From Adiantum capillus-veneris (lineage: Eukaryota; Streptophyta; Polypodiopsida; Polypodiales; Pteridaceae), in contig CM043956.1 in the NCBI GenBank assembly GCA_014529385.2, positions 84,805,721 to 84,869,720 of the forward strand: a stretch of DNA of 64,000 bases, given 5' to 3'. The notes below the pieces were generated by a model that worked only from the letters and a program-made list of their open reading frames with translations, had not been told where the DNA came from and did no database searches. Shown here piece after piece: positions 37,643 to 49,109 of this stretch; the first letter of the stretch is position 1; each line of letters starts with the position of its first letter. The position numbers were made by a program, and so were the translations under genes.

Positions 37643-38147
37643 GCTCTGAAACCACTGCTATAAACAAAAGACGCGGCATCCCTGCAAAATATCGAGAACG
37701 ACATGCTACAAGTAATAAAACCGTGAATTCTCATACTTGATGAATTGCATAACCATAATGGAGATTGCACACAACAAAGAGAAGCCAAGAGTGAGAGAGA
37801 CCGAGAGGGCACGTGCTGACGCACCTCCTAGAGCGGAGTGCTACGCCAACATGGCCAGAGAGAAGAGGGGAGAGGAGAGGAGAATAACGCAGACATTGGG
37901 TTCAATCTCCCCCCGTGCAAGAGTGACCATTTCCCTCTTGCACGTATTTGTTTTATAGATTTCTTGAATGGTCAAATGTGAGTACAAACTGGCCGGCCCG
38001 TCATAAATGGCCAAAGCTCATAAAAGAGCACTTGAATAATAAAATGTACAATATATATATATTTCCATTCACATAGGCCTAGCTCGGTCCAGTCTTTTCC
38101 ACCTGTCTCAGAGCTGCAATAAATAATAAAATATCAATTCCATAACA
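37643..38147 (-). mobile_element. LTR and primer site of the LARD-like element, unit 2
   Basis: LTR 37656-38147 and primer site 37643-37654. Identical to unit 1 except C for G at 37856. Confidence 0.85.
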
Positions 38148-39243
38148 TCAATCTCCACTCATATTCTCACCGGCAACAAGAAGGAAAGATTGTTTCGTAG
38201 ATTTATGGTAGAATTTTTGGTTTGTGTGTGTGTTTGTGTTTTGTAGATTTGGTGGCATTCTGTTAAGCGTTTTGTGCTCACTTAGGTCCGCTTGTGAGTT
38301 CATTGTCCCTTTCTTTTCTTGAATACGCGCACACACACATGTACTTAAACACGTTATTTGAAAAACATGCACATAAATTTAAACATAATTTATCACACTA
38401 CATGCGCGCATGAACGCACACACACACATTTAAGAAAAAAAAATCAAATTTTGATTAAATGTTATCATTCACAATCAAACATATTAAAATTTGATAATAC
38501 GAATAAATTTAAAAAATAATTGAATTATTTTGGTTTAGATAAATTTATACTTAAACAAAAACACTTGTTAATTTGTTCATGTTTAAATTAAAACTTAGTC
38601 CGCTTAATACGTTTGACCATTTGAGCCCGCTTAGACCTAAAGGCGTAGATTAAAGTGTTAAAGTTGGCTAGCTGCATGTTTCAATCGGCTTAAACTTAGC
38701 ATTTAGGACCGTTTCACTTTGCTTAGAGCTAGCCTGGTCGATGGCTGTGTTTGGACGATTAGGGTAGGTCGCATCAAGCCGCTTAGGTTTGGTAGTTCCA
38801 AATCGGATTAGCGTAGCATTTTTCCATTTCAATTTACTTAGGGCAATTGCTTGGGGTTAGTGGTTTTCGGTTTGGCTACTAATAGATGGGTGTGTTTAGA
38901 GGATTAGGGTAGGTTGTGTAAAGCCGCTGTAGAGAAATTTGCGGTCTTTCCAAGAAAGCGCCTGGCTTTTGGCTATGAGAGTTTGTGAGAGAACTCTAAA
39001 AACTATATGAAGGAGTTAAACCATAGATGCTATGAAGTTTAGGGTTTGGAAGGAAGTGCAATCAAAGAAGCCCCACTCTTTCTCCCTTGCACTCATACAC
39101 TCAAAGAAAGAACACAGAAGAGAATAAACACCATTTTAGATGAAATGGGAAAATCCCACAAGTTTGGGACTAATTTCAACGCCTATGGATTCCTATTTCC
39201 CATTAAATTTGGAAAAATTTCATTTAATTTGGGAATGTGACAA

Positions 39244-39507
39244 AGAGATAGATTCTCAAGAAAATGATGGTGTTGAGAAACACCTTTTAAAATTTTTATT
39301 TTTATGTGGGTGTTTCAAAACACTTCATAAAAGAGATAGATTCTCAAGAAAATGGTGGTGTTGAGAAACACCTTTTAAAATTTTTATTTTTATGTGGGTG
39401 TTTCAAAACACTTCATAAAAGAGATAGATTCCCAAGAAAATGGTGGTGTTGAGAAACACCTTTTAGAATTTTTATTTTTATGTGGGTGTTTAAAAAGACT
39501 TCATAAA
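39244..39507 (+). repeat. Three 88-bp hairpin repeats, unit 2
   Basis: Same sequence and order as 32956-33219; no differences seen. Confidence 0.9.
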
Positions 39508-39555
39508 ATCATACATAAGCTGGGGAAATAAAACAATGAGCAAGATATTGAAATG

Positions 39556-41216
39556 CTATTCAATTTCTCCTATTAAGATAGCCTGTGCCTTCTCCATGAC
39601 ATTTGATGGGATCTTGATTGTTTCCGCAATTCTTCCACCCCTTGGAGTCCATGACCATACAATTGTATCAACACACTCCCAGCGCTTTGGGTTAGCAAGA
39701 TTGCAGCACCAACTCTTTTTCCAACAATCCTCATACTGTTCTTGGATTGTGGGATTTCGTTTTCGATGTTTTGGTGCCCAATACTGAATCAGAACTTTCT
39801 TGTAGTTAGGAGATGATTTGTCTACATCAACGTTTGAATCTGCCACTCCTAGCCATATCGGATATTCAGGATCTGCGGGTCTCACAAGAACAAGATCCTA
39901 TTTTCTTACATCAATTTGAGGCCTAAAGGCCTCTTGTGGCCTTGCACTTTGAGGACCAACATAGTGATCATTCAATTCTTCATATCCTTGAAACTCATCT
40001 TTGTCTTCCTCTATCTCTTGCATTCGATGACTCCCTATAGTCTTTGGCCAAAATGTTGTATATTCACCAATGTGTTTATTGCTTGGTTGTTCAAGCTCAT
40101 TGATTATGTTTTGCCAATAAGTGATAAAAGGCTCCATATATTTTGTGGAGTCATGTTCCTTTCCCTTTAATAGAGAACATCTTTTCCAAAAGTCAAGATA
40201 TGATTTAATCCCTTGAATAACAAGCAGACTATCTCTCACATAGTCTGCTATAGGCACCACATCTGGACAGCCTGTTGGTAATTTTGGTTTTCCCTGGTCA
40301 TCTTTTTTCCACAACTCAATTACTGACTCCTTTGGCATCCAATCGGGTGATTTGGGATGAATTTTGTACTGCATTACTGGGACTTCACCTTGCATATAGA
40401 AACGAAATTGAAGTGGCTTAGAGTGTCCGACTAGAGCATCTTGTCCGTCACACATGTACCCTTGCACAAAGGATTTAAAGTCGGGAACTTGTGTCATAAA
40501 AAATGGTGCTGGAGCTGAGCTTTCACATTTTTGAAAATGTTCCATCAGATGTAGAAAAGTGAATGTCATTCCTGTTCGCAATCTTTCTGAGAACCTACTA
40601 AACATTGCATCTATGTCCTCATGTGTATGACCCACCATTAAGAATCCCAAATGCACGGTTTTGAAAACTCCTTTTGCTACTAACAAGGATAAGTATGCAA
40701 AAAAATATCGATTTTTATTCTCTCCTGCACAATTATCTAGCTGTAGCAAAATATTCTCAGGAAATTTTTGAAATACAGGAGTGGATATGGTATCCACAAC
40801 ACATTGAGAGGAAGTTGATTGTATGTGTACAATCTCTTCATTACTTCCTTGGATGGACAATGGTGGTGTCATTGTTGATGCATTTCTCTCACGCTCTTGC
40901 TTCATTTTGTTTTGGAGGTCTAGAGCTCTCCTTGAGTTCAATGCATTGAATAACGTTACATTGCTGCGTGGCATACCATCATGGCATAAATCTCCTAGTC
41001 CATGGTTTTTTGTTCTTTCCAGATTCTGTAAGCATAATGCAAGGGAACCAATTGTAGCATTGGGATCTGAAGGCCATAGACCATTAAGTGAGAAGTGACC
41101 ATACATTCCATGGCCATGTCCATGTGTTATCATACCGGTTAATGATACTTGCAATTGATATGCATTTGTATAATCTTTTGATTTCACACGCAACCTAGGT
41201 ATTGCTGTCTTTTTTT

Positions 41217-41217
<1 letters not shown>
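39556..41217 (-). pseudogene. DUF7869-like transposase, 5'-truncated copy in unit 2
   Basis: Same content as the unit 1 copy, with the same TAG (39898-39900), the same cut point and an intact seven-A homopolymer. The one substitution seen (T at 40861) lies within the region that varies between units. With identical truncation in two units, the cut must precede the second duplication step. Confidence 0.75.

Positions 41218-41296
<79 letters not shown>
41218..41296 (+). repeat. (GA)n array at junction of units 2 and 3
   Basis: About 79 bases, joined to the transposase by the same eight-T, A sequence as the first junction. Confidence 0.97.
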
Positions 41297-41299
<3 letters not shown>

Positions 41300-41824
41300 A
41301 CAGGATGTTGTTGGTCTTGCTGAACTAAGTGTCACTATAGAGACTCTGTTTGCAGGTGGGGATCAGCTTGTAAGAGTTGCTAAGACCCTTCACTATTCCA
41401 TTGGAGATGATAAGTGGCAGATAGTAGTGACCAAAGATTGTAGTGTTAGAGAGATCAAGAGTTAGTGCATGTGATAGACATGCACTACAGGGCTCAAGTA
41501 GTGTGTGTGTGTGTGTGTGTAGGAAACGAGAGGGCAAGCTCCTTTGAAAGTGTGCATGGCGGCTAGGGCTGTTGTAGTGAGAGAGAACTAGAGATGTTGT
41601 GACTAGAGGGTTGGGGAGAAGGTGAGCAGCTATTGCATGGTTGCTGCATGGTGCTTGGAAGTGAGTGATCTGGGAGCGAGAGTGGCAATTACAATTTGAA
41701 AAGCGGAGTCGATAGGTAGGATGTGTGCTCGCATGTAGTCAATCATATGGTGCCACAACCGAGAGAAGGAGAGACGGAGAGACAAGTTGTGGTTGGAAAT
41801 GAGTTATAGTAGACTAGCAGCACC

Positions 41825-41826
<2 letters not shown>

Positions 41827-41901
<75 letters not shown>
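41827..41901 (+). repeat. (GA)n array, unit 3, second
   Basis: Counterpart of 29241-29309; about six bases longer. Confidence 0.97.
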
Positions 41902-41904
<3 letters not shown>

Positions 41905-42195
41905 AACTGTTGTGGTTGGCAGCTACGAAGAGATGATTGCAGGCCATGCAGCTGCGGTCGTAAAATGGAAAGCCCTCATTATTGCTAGCGGTTGAAGTCT
42001 GCATGGTGACGGTTGGAAAGTAGGGGGTGAGAGCGAGAGTTTAGTGGCTGCCGTGGGAGAGAGTTGAGAACTGGTACAGGTTGGTGGGTGATGACGAGCA
42101 GTTAAGCTGTGGTGGGTGCAACACAATAGAAAAAGAGAGAGACAAAGAGTTGGACTACGAGAGAGAGATTGGGTGGGATGTGCATGTCACAAGCG

Positions 42196-42197
<2 letters not shown>

Positions 42198-42274
<77 letters not shown>
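42198..42274 (+). repeat. (GA)n array, unit 3, third
   Basis: Counterpart of 29610-29719; about 33 bases shorter. The left flank reads GAACGAGAGA where the other units read GAACGAGGAGAG. Confidence 0.97.
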
Positions 42275-42278
<4 letters not shown>

Positions 42279-42637
42279 TTTGTGGCGGCTGTAGTGTGTG
42301 TGTATAACTGCTTGTTGATGAGGGAGACTGGTTGGGAAGCTCGTCCATAAGCCATTGTAGGAGGTCCCCTTCCCCTACAATCTCCATTATATTGAAGAAA
42401 TAGAAGTCAATGTCAGAATCGGGCGATTCCTAAGTTCCAACTGTGTTAATAGCCACATGCCACCGTGGTCTATTCAATCCCAATAGAATCGGCCCACACG
42501 CCACCTTGGGGTGTTTAGTCCTGACCAGGACTGAAGTGTCTTTCTCCCAAGACATGATCGAAGATGGGGGAAGAGAGAGACGGGGAAAGAATAGACTGGT
42601 TATGTCGACTGCAAAAAAATCGAGCAAGAGCTCAGAC

Positions 42638-42639
<2 letters not shown>

Positions 42640-42694
<55 letters not shown>
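42640..42694 (+). repeat. (GA)n array, unit 3, fourth
   Basis: Counterpart of 30085-30187; about half its length. Confidence 0.97.
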
Positions 42695-42698
<4 letters not shown>

Positions 42699-43861
42699 GA
42701 GTTCGGGGTGTGGCTGCATGGCCGTGGGTGAGAACTTAGGCATGCATAGTGTGTGGGAGTGCCTAGCGGCTGTAGTGAGCAAGAACTCAGTTGTGGTTGT
42801 TGGGAAAATTGGAGCCGCAAAGATGTAGAGGCGAGGGGATGTGAAGCTGCATGGACATCAATAGGTGGGTGTGAGTAAGTGCAGTCACCATGCAATTATT
42901 TGAGGCCATGCATGGTACTAAGGCTAGGGGGAAAAGTTCGAGTTGATGCAAGCACCCATGGGCATCAGAGAGCAGTTCCGCTGCTGCTTTCTCCCTTATT
43001 CACACTATTGGATGCCACACGTGCAGGTTGTAGGCATGTGAGGTGTCGGCCAAACAGTGTTGGCGACCGCAGAATAGCAAACATGTCCTACTCCCTCTTA
43101 CTGGCCTTTCTGATCCTAATCAGCTCCTCTCCTTCTTATTATGTTTTGTTTGCTTTACAACAATGCTAGTTTTCTCGCGTTGCATGCTACTACCATGTTT
43201 GTTACGGACTATACACACAGAGCTATCGCTGCTAGCCAGTGCCCGATATCCATGCTGCCTGTGCTATAGAGTTGAGTGTGTCCGTACAGGCCCGATGTTG
43301 TTTGCCATGGACTCAATGTTGCCATGACAGAGATGACCTTCCAGCGTGCTGGCGGCAATGAATAATGTACAATTTATTTTTATTTTTTTTGAATTACCTT
43401 ACTTTGAATCTGTGGTATTAGTGTGGGTTCGCACCACAATCGACAGCCTAGGTCGGCTACTCCTTTAGAAAGAGAGCATGAGTTCATTGCACACAAAATA
43501 GCTTCGTGCCCTTTCTACTGGCAATAGACAAACTAATAATAAAATATTGAACCTCCTTCCAACCTCCTATTATCTGTCATGCTATGTACTCTATAAGCAA
43601 GTGTAATATTTACGATTAAGGATTAATGTAATTAATTATCCTACCAAGCTTGCTAATTAAAATTTTGGTTTATTTGTACACACTCAACTTATAGTTCAAA
43701 AGATTTGCATTTCAAGCATCTTTTCCCACAAAACATACACATACATCCCCATATATTGAATGAAAGAGTTCAAATAACTTAGCTGTATTCATTGCAGCTC
43801 TTGTTCTCTTGGTATCCATGCTTCCTTAGAAGTAATTACAAATTCCAAGATGGTTTCTAGT

Positions 43862-44366
43862 GCTCTGAAACCACTGCTATAAACAAAAGACGCGGCATCC
43901 CTGCAAAATATCGAGAACGACATGCTACAAGTAATAAAACCGTGAATTCTCATACTTGATGAATTGCATAACCATAATGGAGATTGCACACAACAAAGAG
44001 AAGCCAAGAGTGAGAGAGACCGAGAGGGCACGTGCTGACGCACCTCCTAGAGCGGAGTGCTACGCCAACATGGCCAGAGAGAAGAGGGGAGAGGAGAGGA
44101 GAATAACGCAGACATTGGGTTCAATCTCCCCCCGTGCAAGAGTGACCATTTCCCTCTTGCACGTATTTGTTTTATAGATTTCTTGAATGGTCAAATGTGA
44201 GTACAAACTGGCCGGCCCGTCATAAATGGCCAAAGCTCATAAAAGAGCACTTGAATAATAAAATGTACAATATATATATATTTCCATTCACATAGGCCTA
44301 GCTCGGTCCAGTCTTTTCCACCTGTCTCAGAGCTGCAATAAATAATAAAATATCAATTCCATAACA
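43862..44366 (-). mobile_element. LTR and primer site of the LARD-like element, unit 3
   Basis: LTR 43875-44366 and primer site 43862-43873. Shares C at 44075 with unit 2 rather than unit 1. Confidence 0.85.
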
Positions 44367-45462
44367 TCAATCTCCACTCATATTCTCACCGGCAACAAGA
44401 AGGAAAGATTGTTTCGTAGATTTATGGTAGAATTTTTGGTTTGTGTGTGTGTTTGTGTTTTGTAGATTTGGTGGCATTCTGTTAAGCGTTTTGTGCTCAC
44501 TTAGGTCCGCTTGTGAGTTCATTGTCCCTTTCTTTTCTTGAATACGCGCACACACACATGTACTTAAACACGTTATTTGAAAAACATGCACATAAATTTA
44601 AACATAATTTATCACACTACATGCGCGCATGAACGCACACACACACATTTAAGAAAAAAAAATCAAATTTTGATTAAATGTTATCATTCACAATCAAACA
44701 TATTAAAATTTGATAATACGAATAAATTTAAAAAATAATTGAATTATTTTGGTTTAGATAAATTTATACTTAAACAAAAACACTTGTTAATTTGTTCATG
44801 TTTAAATTAAAACTTAGTCCGCTTAATACGTTTGACCATTTGAGCCCGCTTAGACCTAAAGGCGTAGATTAAAGTGTTAAAGTTGGCTAGCTGCATGTTT
44901 CAATCGGCTTAAACTTAGCATTTAGGACCGTTTCACTTTGCTTAGAGCTAGCCTGGTCGATGGCTGTGTTTGGACGATTAGGGTAGGTCGCATCAAGCCG
45001 CTTAGGTTTGGTAGTTCCAAATCGGATTAGCGTAGCATTTTTCCATTTCAATTTACTTAGGGCAATTGCTTGGGGTTAGTGGTTTTCGGTTTGGCTACTA
45101 ATAGATGGGTGTGTTTAGAGGATTAGGGTAGGTTGTGTAAAGCCGCTGTAGAGAAATTTGCGGTCTTTCCAAGAAAGCGCCTGGCTTTTGGCTATGAGAG
45201 TTTGTGAGAGAACTCTAAAAACTATATGAAGGAGTTAAACCATAGATGCTATGAAGTTTAGGGTTTGGAAGGAAGTGCAATCAAAGAAGCCCCACTCTTT
45301 CTCCCTTGCACTCATACACTCAAAGAAAGAACACAGAAGAGAATAAACACCATTTTAGATGAAATGGGAAAATCCCACAAGTTTGGGACTAATTTCAACG
45401 CCTATGGATTCCTATTTCCCATTAAATTTGGAAAAATTTCATTTAATTTGGGAATGTGACAA

Positions 45463-45726
45463 AGAGATAGATTCTCAAGAAAATGATGGTGTTGAGAAAC
45501 ACCTTTTAAAATTTTTATTTTTATGTGGGTGTTTCAAAACACTTCATAAAAGAGATAGATTCTCAAGAAAATGGTGGTGTTGAGAAACACCTTTTAAAAT
45601 TTTTATTTTTATGTGGGTGTTTCAAAACACTTCATAAAAGAGATAGATTCCCAAGAAAATGGTGGTGTTGAGAAACACCTTTTAGAATTTTTATTTTTAT
45701 GTGGGTGTTTAAAAAGACTTCATAAA
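45463..45726 (+). repeat. Three 88-bp hairpin repeats, unit 3
   Basis: Same sequence and order as 32956-33219. Confidence 0.9.
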
Positions 45727-45774
45727 ATCATACATAAGCTGGGGAAATAAAACAATGAGCAAGATATTGAAATG

Positions 45775-48283
45775 CTATTCAATTTCTCCTATTAAGATAG
45801 CCTGTGCCTTCTCCATGACATTTGATGGGATCTTGATTGTTTCCGCAATTCTTCCACCCCTTGGAGTCCATGACCATACAATTGTATCAACACACTCCCA
45901 GCGCTTTGGGTTAGCAAGATTGCAGCACCAACTCTTTTTCCAACAATCCTCATACTGTTCTTGGATTGTGGGATTTCGTTTTCGATGTTTTGGTGCCCAA
46001 TACTGAATCAGAACTTTCTTGTAGTTAGGAGATGATTTGTCTACATCAACGTTTGAATCTGCCACTCCTAGCCATATCGGATATTCAGGATCTGCGGGTC
46101 TCACAAGAACAAGATCCTATTTTCTTACATCAATTTGAGGCCTAAAGGCCTCTTGTGGCCTTGCACTTTGAGGACCAACATAGTGATCATTCAATTCTTC
46201 ATATCCTTGAAACTCATCTTTGTCTTCCTCTATCTCTTGCATTCGATGACTCCCTATAGTCTTTGGCCAAAATGTTGTATATTCACCAATGTGTTTATTG
46301 CTTGGTTGTTCAAGCTCATTGATTATGTTTTGCCAATAAGTGATAAAAGGCTCCATATATTTTGTGGAGTCATGTTCCTTTCCCTTTAATAGAGAACATC
46401 TTTTCCAAAAGTCAAGATATGATTTAATCCCTTGAATAACAAGCAGACTATCTCTCACATAGTCTGCTATAGGCACCACATCTGGACAGCCTGTTGGTAA
46501 TTTTGGTTTTCCCTGGTCATCTTTTTTCCACAACTCAATTACTGACTCCTTTGGCATCCAATCGGGTGATTTGGGATGAATTTTGTACTGCATTACTGGG
46601 ACTTCACCTTGCATATAGAAACGAAATTGAAGTGGCTTAGAGTGTCCGACTAGAGCATCTTGTCCGTCACACATGTACCCTTGCACAAAGGATTTAAAGT
46701 CGGGAACTTGTGTCATAAAAAATGGTGCTGGAGCTGAGCTTTCACATTTTTGAAAATGTTCCATCAGATGTAGAAAAGTGAATGTCATTCCTGTTCGCAA
46801 TCTTTCTGAGAACCTACTAAACATTGCATCTATGTCCTCATGTGTATGACCCACCATTAAGAATCCCAAATGCACGGTTTTGAAAACTCCTTTTGCTACT
46901 AACAAGGATAAGTATGCAAAAAAAATATCGATTTTTATTCTCTCCTGCACAATTATCTAGCTGTAGCAAAATATTCTCAGGAAATTTTTGAAATACAGGA
47001 GTGGATATGGTATCCACAACACATTGAGAGGAAGTTGATTGTATGTGTACAATCTCTTCATTACTTCCTTGGATGGACAACGGTGGTGTCATTGTTGATG
47101 CATTTCTCTCACGCTCTTGCTTCATTTTGTTTTGGAGGTCTAGAGCTCTCCTTGAGTTCAATGCATTGAATAACGTTACATTGCTGCGTGGCATACCATC
47201 ATGGCATAAATCTCCTAGTCCATGGTTTTTTGTTCTTTCCAGATTCTGTAAGCATAATGCAAGGGAACCAATTGTAGCATTGGGATCTGAAGGCCATAGA
47301 CCATTAAGTGAGAAGTGACCATACATTCCATGGCCATGTCCATGTGTTATCATACCGGTTAATGATACTTGCAATTGATATGCATTTGTATAATCTTTTG
47401 ATTTCACACGCAACCTAGGTATTGCTGTCTTTTTTTGATCCATTTTATCATGTATAATGCATAAATACTTATCCTTTTGCAATTGGGAGAACTTACGCCA
47501 GGTGTAGTACACATTCCTACAACTTTGTTGTTGCAACATGTGAATTCGACGTTCATCCTTCAAACGTCCAATCATCTCGTCATCCTTTGTTGACTCTAGT
47601 TGAGACTTTATCCGACTACACACAACACATTTGGAGAACTCACTTGTTTTTGACAATGTCACATTAGCAAACTCTGTATTCCAAATCCTATTGAATGTCG
47701 TGCTAGACATTGGCTTGAGACTCATACTGTCAAGTGTTTTATTGACATCATGTAAAATGTCTACTTGCTTGTACGTGTTTGGTATTGCAAGCAAAGTCTC
47801 CCTAGTACCATCTTCCATGGTTCTACTCTTATGTGGCATTCTCTCCGAGTTTTCATCAACAAAAGAGCGCATCAATGCCCTTCCCATTTCTGTATGGTCT
47901 CTTCCTTTTCTCATGACACCATCATTACCATGCACTGAGCGTCTAACCCCATTCTCAAAATGTTCACGGTAACGATAAAATGAAGTTTTTGGAATGCCAT
48001 GAATTTCGTACCAAGCTCTACTGCAAACCTCAGTGCCATTAAAAGAAAACACATAGCATGTCTTTGTAGTTGTTTTGTTCTCACGCCATGCAGTCAACAT
48101 TGTATCATACACATAGTTTGTTCTATTTTGCAAACTCTGTCCCCAAAATTCATTGCGCATAGCCATGAACTTATCTCGATTGGCATATTGACAACACCTT
48201 TTGGAACAACAATCTATGGTTGAAACAAGCTGGACAGATGCTAAAGATGCTTGATTGGATCTCTTAGAAGCTTTCACTGACAT
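45775..48283 (-). pseudogene. DUF7869-like transposase, full-length copy with frameshift
   Basis: From ATG at 48283 the frame runs 481 codons. The N-terminus has a Cys cluster (CCSKRCCQ, residues 25-32) and a VCSRAWYEIHGIPKTSFYRY helix-turn-helix-like segment (about 86-105). A CVVC pair lies near 219-222. IIHDKMDQKKTAIPRL (Asp279, Asp282) and LQLDNCAGENK (Asp443) look like the first two acidic sites of an RNase H-like core. Just after, an extra A (eight instead of seven near 46918-46925) shifts the frame. The correct frame resumes to 46117 with GHTHEDIDAMFS as the likely third site, and after a TAG (46117-46119) to 45775. The expected product would be about 836 residues. Function as a DNA transposase is inferred from the acidic-residue layout and multicopy context. 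Confidence 0.75.
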
Positions 48284-48297
48284 TTTTGGCTTCCTAT

Positions 48298-49002
48298 TTA
48301 CAAAGCAATATTTCCGCTTTTTTGAAATAGGCTCTCTACCAAATAAGCCGATTCAATGCATGTGTCTTGTAACGCATGCATAGCATGTAGATCCTCATAG
48401 CATAACAATTCTTTTCCATCCATAGTTGTCACTCTCTTGATAGGCCAACAAACTAGATTAATGCTGCATACACTAGCTTCTGCAGAAATAGTAGCCTCAT
48501 CTGCATAGGATGTTTCGATACCAATACCAATGTTATCTTCACCTAGCTCACCAAAGTTTACAGAGTCAAACGGACACACATACATGACAACCCCTTCGGC
48601 TACTACATGTGTTTTGCTTTCATCCCAAAGTTGAACCCTCTTATCCTTCCAAACCTCTCTGTAGCTCATTCCATTACATTGTGCATCCAATGCTCCTTTT
48701 GTTTTGTTAGCCTCATGCATAGAAGCCCCTTTGTACTGCATCTCATTTATATGTTGCAACAACCCACTACTCCATTTCACAATACTATGAAAAGCATCTC
48801 CCACTGTCAATGCATCCATTGTTGGAAAAGGGATGAGTGCTTTCTTTTCAAAACACAAATCAACTGACACCGATACATTGCCTTCCCCAATAAGCATGCC
48901 AGAACAATATGCACTTGGATTTATTTCAAATACAGTCCCAATGGCAACCTTTTGTGTCGCTACAAACATGAACACTCTATCACCATGATTGAAATTAGCC
49001 AT
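48298..49002 (-). CDS. ORF upstream of the transposase, two DUF8039-like modules
   Basis: A 234-residue frame starts at an ATG directly after CTTGCAG|GT, so it may be the second or later exon of a longer gene. Residues about 19-82 (VAIGTVFEINP, VSVSVDLC, LIPFP, TVGDAFHSIVKWSSGLL) follow the pattern of plant DUF8039 (A.G.V...P, V.V.V, LPFP, TVGDA...W). Residues about 133-190 (VAEGVVMYVCP, DNIGIGIE, CWPI) look like a second, weaker copy. The ORF ends 14 bases before the transposase ATG and in another frame. The transposase frame is open upstream of its ATG (SKKRKYCFVNRKPK), so the two may be one gene with a slip at the AAAAAAG run near 48318-48323. In plants I know DUF8039 mainly from CACTA-related proteins. 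Confidence 0.5.
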   Translation of the reverse strand: MANFNHGDRVFMFVATQKVAIGTVFEINPSAYCSGMLIGEGNVSVSVDLCFEKKALIPFPTMDALTVGDAFHSIVKWSSGLLQHINEMQYKGASMHEANKTKGALDAQCNGMSYREVWKDKRVQLWDESKTHVVAEGVVMYVCPFDSVNFGELGEDNIGIGIETSYADEATISAEASVCSINLVCWPIKRVTTMDGKELLCYEDLHAMHALQDTCIESAYLVESLFQKSGNIAL

Positions 49003-49109
49003 ACCTGCAAGAAGATTTTCAAGAATAATTGTTAAACAAACCGCTTGCAGAGTATATTGATTTACGTAGCATAAAGCATAACAAGCATGTATGTGGGTGT
49101 TTCATGACA
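49003..49109. other. 5' flank of the DUF8039/transposase gene
   Basis: Contains a reverse-strand acceptor-like CTTCTTGCAG and, at about 49089-49104, GTATGTGGGTGTTTCA, which resembles part of the 88-bp repeats at the gene's other end. No further exon can be supported before the satellite starts. Confidence 0.4.

Larger units (their letters stand above)
41297..47431. repeat. Tandem unit 3, continuous with the full-length transposase gene
   Basis: It matches units 1 and 2 to the last shared base near 47431. It then reads on (GATCCATTTTATC) into the 5' half of the transposase gene where the others read GA repeats. It therefore keeps the ancestral right side, while unit 1 keeps the ancestral left side. 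It differs by one extra A in the homopolymer near 46918-46925. Confidence 0.97.
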
